DNA of 17,674 nucleotides from the NCBI RefSeq assembly GCF_039539605.1, contig NZ_BAABDL010000148.1, forward strand, positions 1 to 17,674, in the 5' to 3' direction. The notes under the pieces were generated by a model. That model had not been told where the DNA came from. It made no database searches and worked only from the letters and a program-made list of their open reading frames with translations. The position numbers and the translations under genes were made by a program. Positions 14,955 to 17,674 of the stretch are shown here, piece after piece. Each line of letters opens with the position of its first letter. The stretch's first letter is position 1. Source of the stretch: Amphibacillus indicireducens (lineage in GTDB: Bacteria; Bacillota; Bacilli; Bacillales; Amphibacillaceae).

Positions 14955-15163
14955 AACTCCCGCGATACCACCCCGATTGAAGACAATTGTCTTCCGGCTT
15001 GAAGTCAAATAACGGTGACGAAACCGGATATGCTTGTGACCACACATCACTCAAAGGATGGATTCATTACCTGTTCACACTGGTTTTCACCGACCACCAG
15101 CTCGCTAAAGTTGAAATCGATAATTACTATTTCCTATCAACGCATTGTTTTATTGATTAATTT
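14916..15163 (-). promoter_or_regulatory. Serine-specific T-box leader
   Basis: A T-box riboswitch that reads the charging state of tRNA-Ser and lets serS be transcribed when it is uncharged. The minus strand holds the Stem I block GCGAGCTGG with its partner ACCAG, the T-box sequence GGGTGGTATCGCGGGA (14973-14958) and the terminator. The specifier is probably TCC (15062-15060), in GAATCCATCC and followed by A, a serine codon. The downstream serS confirms the specificity. Specifier placement is by eye. Confidence 0.92.
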
Positions 15164-15169
15164 GCTTTC

Positions 15170-15198
15170 ATCATATCGGATCAGACAGATTGATGCAA
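15170..15198 (-). promoter_or_regulatory. Sigma-A promoter for the serS T-box transcript
   Basis: TTGCAT (15198-15193), a 17-base spacer and TATGAT (15175-15170) on the minus strand, giving a start near 15163 just ahead of the T-box leader. There is no convincing terminator between the pdxS stop (15215) and this promoter, so read-through from pdxS into the T-box leader is possible. Confidence 0.65.
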
Positions 15199-15214
15199 GT
15201 TTTTTTTAAAAAAT

Positions 15215-16072
15215 TTATTCGCTCCGATCCTGCATTCTTTCATGAGCTGAAAGTGATCCTATTTCGATCCCTTTCATTGCTTCACCGAGTCCTTTTGAAA
15301 CCTCTGCGATTAACTGATAATCTTGGTAGTTTTTCGTTGCTTGAACAATTGCTTTAGCAAACTTCTCAGGGTTTTCAGACTTAAAGATACCGGATCCAAC
15401 AAAGACACCATCTGCACCTAATTCCATCATTAGCGCAGCATCAGCCGGTGTTGCAACACCTCCTGCTGCAAAGTTGGCAACTGGTAAACGGCCTTCTTCT
15501 CTAATTTTAAGTAAAACTTCATAAGGCGCACCGAGCTCTTTTGCATACGTCATCACTTCATCAATTGACATGTGCACAAGTTTGTTAACTTGTGCATTGA
15601 CTTGACGCAAATGGCGAACAGCTTCAACGATATTACCTGTACCTGGCTCACCTTTCGTACGCAGCATTGAACTTCCTTCGCCAATTCGACGAGATGCTTC
15701 ACCAAGATCTCGACAACCTGTTACAAATGGAACGGTATAATCTCGTTTATTTAGATGATAAATATCATCTGCAGGAGTTAGAACCTCACTCTCATCGATA
15801 TAATCAACACCTAAAGCTTCTAATACACGTGCTTCAACAATATGGCCAATTCGTGCTTTTGCCATAACAGGAATCGATACCGCATTCACAACTTCCTCAA
15901 CAATTGTTGGATCAGCCATCCGAGCAACTCCACCTGCAGCACGAATATCTGATGGAACACGCTCAAGTGCCATAACAGCGACAGCACCAGCCTCTTCAGC
16001 TATTTTTGCTTGTTCAGCATTGATAACGTCCATAATGACGCCACCATCTCTAAAATCAACTTTTTTCGTCAC
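15215..16072 (-). CDS. pdxS: Pyridoxal 5'-phosphate synthase subunit PdxS, shortened N-terminus
   Basis: PdxS makes pyridoxal phosphate from ribose 5-phosphate, glyceraldehyde 3-phosphate and ammonia, normally supplied by the glutaminase PdxT. The protein aligns almost without gaps to B. subtilis PdxS from GGVIMDV to the end (ERMQDR), and keeps D15, K72 and K140, equivalent to D24, K81 and K149. It is 285 residues against 294. The whole difference is at the start, where MTKKVDFRDGG replaces a longer N-terminus containing the conserved helix RVKRGMAEMQ. The GTG start is firm: AGGGGGA lies seven bases before it, and an in-frame TAA stands a few codons further up. No reading frame upstream encodes the lost helix. 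pdxT, normally next, is absent from the window. Confidence 0.95.
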   Translation of the reverse strand: MTKKVDFRDGGVIMDVINAEQAKIAEEAGAVAVMALERVPSDIRAAGGVARMADPTIVEEVVNAVSIPVMAKARIGHIVEARVLEALGVDYIDESEVLTPADDIYHLNKRDYTVPFVTGCRDLGEASRRIGEGSSMLRTKGEPGTGNIVEAVRHLRQVNAQVNKLVHMSIDEVMTYAKELGAPYEVLLKIREEGRLPVANFAAGGVATPADAALMMELGADGVFVGSGIFKSENPEKFAKAIVQATKNYQDYQLIAEVSKGLGEAMKGIEIGSLSAHERMQDRSE

Positions 16073-16149
16073 TATTATTTCCCCCTTAATTTTTTATTTA
16101 AAATTAGCAGCCAAATTGATTCAAATTTCAAATTTTTTGATTAGCTAAT

Positions 16150-16178
16150 ATTTTATATCACCTTTAGACTGAACGCAA
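16150..16178 (-). promoter_or_regulatory. Candidate sigma-A promoter for pdxS
   Basis: TTGCGT (16178-16173), a 17-base spacer and TAAAAT (16155-16150) on the minus strand would start transcription about 70 bases before the pdxS GTG. The strong terminator after dacA makes a separate promoter necessary. Confidence 0.45.
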
Positions 16179-16199
16179 GTTAATCTTACTTTGTTTAAC

Positions 16200-16241
16200 A
16201 AAAAAAGCTCAATGGTAGACATTAAATTCTATCATTGAACT
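16200..16241 (-). terminator. Rho-independent terminator of dacA
   Basis: On the minus strand AGTTCAATGATAG pairs with CTACCATTGAGCT (one mismatch, one G-U), followed by seven T. It sits immediately after the dacA stop codon. Confidence 0.85.
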
Positions 16242-16248
16242 TTTAAAA

Positions 16249-17580
16249 TTAAAACCAACCCGTTACTGTATCTACGACTGTTGAAAATAATTGACTGAAG
16301 AAATCACCAATTGCACCAAGCATTAACATAAACCAATTATTTTGTTCAACACTATCAACAGCTATTAAATCAAAAGTTTGTTGATCTTGATCTGCTAAAA
16401 TACTTCCATAATCAGCATTACCGTGATAATTTAATTTAACTTCACCAATTTTTTCACCTTTTTCAATCGGTGCAACAAGTTTGCCATCTTCATTTAATTT
16501 TGTTTCATCTAAAACATATTCAATTGAGTAAGCATCTTCTTCGCCTGTTCGAACAACTGATGTGATCTGTTCGGCTAATTCAACAGCGACAACATCTTCT
16601 TTCCCTTTTGCTACTTCAATCGTTTCATGATCAGCTAATTGATAACCTGCTTGATATAGATCGAGCTTTTGAAATTCCCCAAAACCATAATTTAATAATT
16701 TTGCTGTTTCTTCAAATCGTGAACCATAGCTATCAGCTTTCATAACAACTGTGATTAAACGACGGCCATCTCTAATTGCTGTACCAGTAAAGCAGTAACC
16801 AGCAACTTCTGTATAACCTGTTTTTAACCCATCAACACCATCAACGTGATACTGAGCAAAGTTTGTATTATTCCATGGAAGCATCCAGTTTAAGTTTTCA
16901 AGTGGTTGGTCATCTAATTCTGACATTAGTGTACTTGAAAATTCAAGTGCTTCAGGGTAATCGTTAATTAAATGATAAGCTAGCAAAGCAGCAGAACGAG
17001 CTGAAATTAAATTATCACCGTTCGGATCCGTTCCTTCTGGATAATTTTCACCTAAACTTGTATTTGTTAAACCAGTTGAGTTAACAAATTCAAAGTCTGT
17101 TAAACCTAATTCTCTACCTTTTTCATTCATTCGTTTAACAAATTCCCCTTCAGAACCTGCGATTAGTTCTGCGAGAGCAATTGTTGTGGCGTTATCAGAA
17201 ATAATCGCCATCCCTTCATAAAGTTCACGAACGGTATAATCTTTATTCTGTCTTAAACCAATTCCAGAAAAAGAGTTGTTGGCTGAAATAGAGTAAGGAT
17301 AATCACTGATCCATGTTGTGGTATCCCAAGTGATTTGCCCTTCTGCAATAGCTTCTAGTACTAAATACTCTGTCATCATTTTTGTCATACTTGCTGGTGG
17401 TAGTTTTAAATCAGCATTTTTGGCAAATAAAATTTCGCCGGTGTCAGCATCAACTAAAATAGCTGATTCTGCTTCTATGTTAAGTGATTGTGCATTCACT
17501 AAAGTTAAATTAGTTTGAAATAGACTTACGATAAATGTGATCACAATTAAATTGAAAAATATCTTTTTATACAGTTTCAA
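16249..17580 (-). CDS. dacA: D-alanyl-D-alanine carboxypeptidase DacA (PBP5-type)
   Basis: DacA is a membrane-anchored carboxypeptidase that trims the terminal D-alanine from peptidoglycan stem pentapeptides outside the cell. From the chosen TTG start it is 443 residues, the same as B. subtilis DacA. A signal peptide (about 1-30, cleavage likely after LVNA) leads to the penicillin-binding fold with SMTK (64-67; S64 nucleophile), SDN (128-130) and KTG (253-255). A PBP5 C-terminal beta domain follows, and the tail ends in an amphipathic helix (NWFMLMLGAIGDFFSQLF...) that anchors it to the membrane. The start at 17580 is preferred because GGAGGGG lies six bases before it; a longer reading from TTG at 17595 would translate the ribosome binding site. 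No clear promoter could be assigned in the 94 bases that remain. Confidence 0.96.
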   Translation of the reverse strand: MKLYKKIFFNLIVITFIVSLFQTNLTLVNAQSLNIEAESAILVDADTGEILFAKNADLKLPPASMTKMMTEYLVLEAIAEGQITWDTTTWISDYPYSISANNSFSGIGLRQNKDYTVRELYEGMAIISDNATTIALAELIAGSEGEFVKRMNEKGRELGLTDFEFVNSTGLTNTSLGENYPEGTDPNGDNLISARSAALLAYHLINDYPEALEFSSTLMSELDDQPLENLNWMLPWNNTNFAQYHVDGVDGLKTGYTEVAGYCFTGTAIRDGRRLITVVMKADSYGSRFEETAKLLNYGFGEFQKLDLYQAGYQLADHETIEVAKGKEDVVAVELAEQITSVVRTGEEDAYSIEYVLDETKLNEDGKLVAPIEKGEKIGEVKLNYHGNADYGSILADQDQQTFDLIAVDSVEQNNWFMLMLGAIGDFFSQLFSTVVDTVTGWF

Positions 17581-17674
17581 TAGTTTCCCCTCCAAAATCT
17601 CTTTCGTATTGTCTAAAGTTTTATAGTAAAAACCTTCGTTTTTATTGATATATAGCCTTTTAACACAAAAAAAC

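Noticed and set aside
15195..15217. TTTTTTAAAAAAAA after the pdxS stop as a possible terminator
   Set aside because: It is an AT-only palindrome without a GC stem or loop, unlikely to stop transcription.
1..17674. Insertion sequences, prophage genes, CRISPR arrays or a defence system
   Set aside because: No transposase, integrase, regularly spaced repeats or defence-type protein was found; the tRNA-Ser 3' end is not duplicated nearby in a way that suggests an attachment site.

Overview
This is a low-GC, chromosomal window from an endospore-forming member of the Bacillaceae. The evidence is a near-complete run of the genes that lie close to the replication origin in Bacillus subtilis (dacA, pdxS, serS, tRNA-Ser, sleL/yaaH, tadA, SRP RNA, dnaX, yaaK/ebfC, recR, yaaL, bofA), here read on the minus strand from right to left. 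It also carries sporulation and germination genes (bofA, sleL and a gerA-type receptor operon). The genus cannot be fixed from the sequence alone.

Left to right. Positions 1-2122 (minus) hold an oligopeptide/dipeptide ABC importer operon in the order oppD-oppF-oppB; oppB runs off the left edge. Its long AT-rich leader (2123-2535) has sigma-A-like promoters and a CodY-box-like site. Positions 2612-5835 (minus) hold bofA, then yaaL, recR, ebfC and dnaX; the dnaX-ebfC-recR-yaaL set looks like one operon ending in a strong terminator before bofA. Positions 5939-6323 hold the large (about 275 nt) SRP RNA with its own promoter and terminator. Then tadA (minus) and sleL (plus) diverge.

Positions 8299-12325 (plus) form a four-gene germination operon with a plausible sigma-G promoter: A, B and C subunits of a GerA-family nutrient receptor, then a 55-residue two-helix membrane protein that fits the little-studied D subunits. 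Placed next to the cortex-lytic enzyme SleL, this sits where B. subtilis has the deoxynucleoside kinases dck/dgk. A bidirectional terminator separates it from tRNA-Ser(UGA) on the minus strand.

Positions 12586-15175 (minus) hold a T-box-controlled serS followed after 10 bp by an aldo/keto reductase gene, so the reductase probably shares serine-tRNA control. Two further hairpins of unknown role lie between the T-box terminator and serS. Positions 15215-17580 (minus) hold pdxS and dacA.

The most unusual point is pdxS. The usual partner pdxT is not beside it, and the encoded synthase begins about nine residues late, lacking the N-terminal helix by which PdxS docks and activates the PdxT glutaminase. 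Both active-site lysines are kept. This suggests a PLP synthase that works without its glutaminase, probably on free ammonia.
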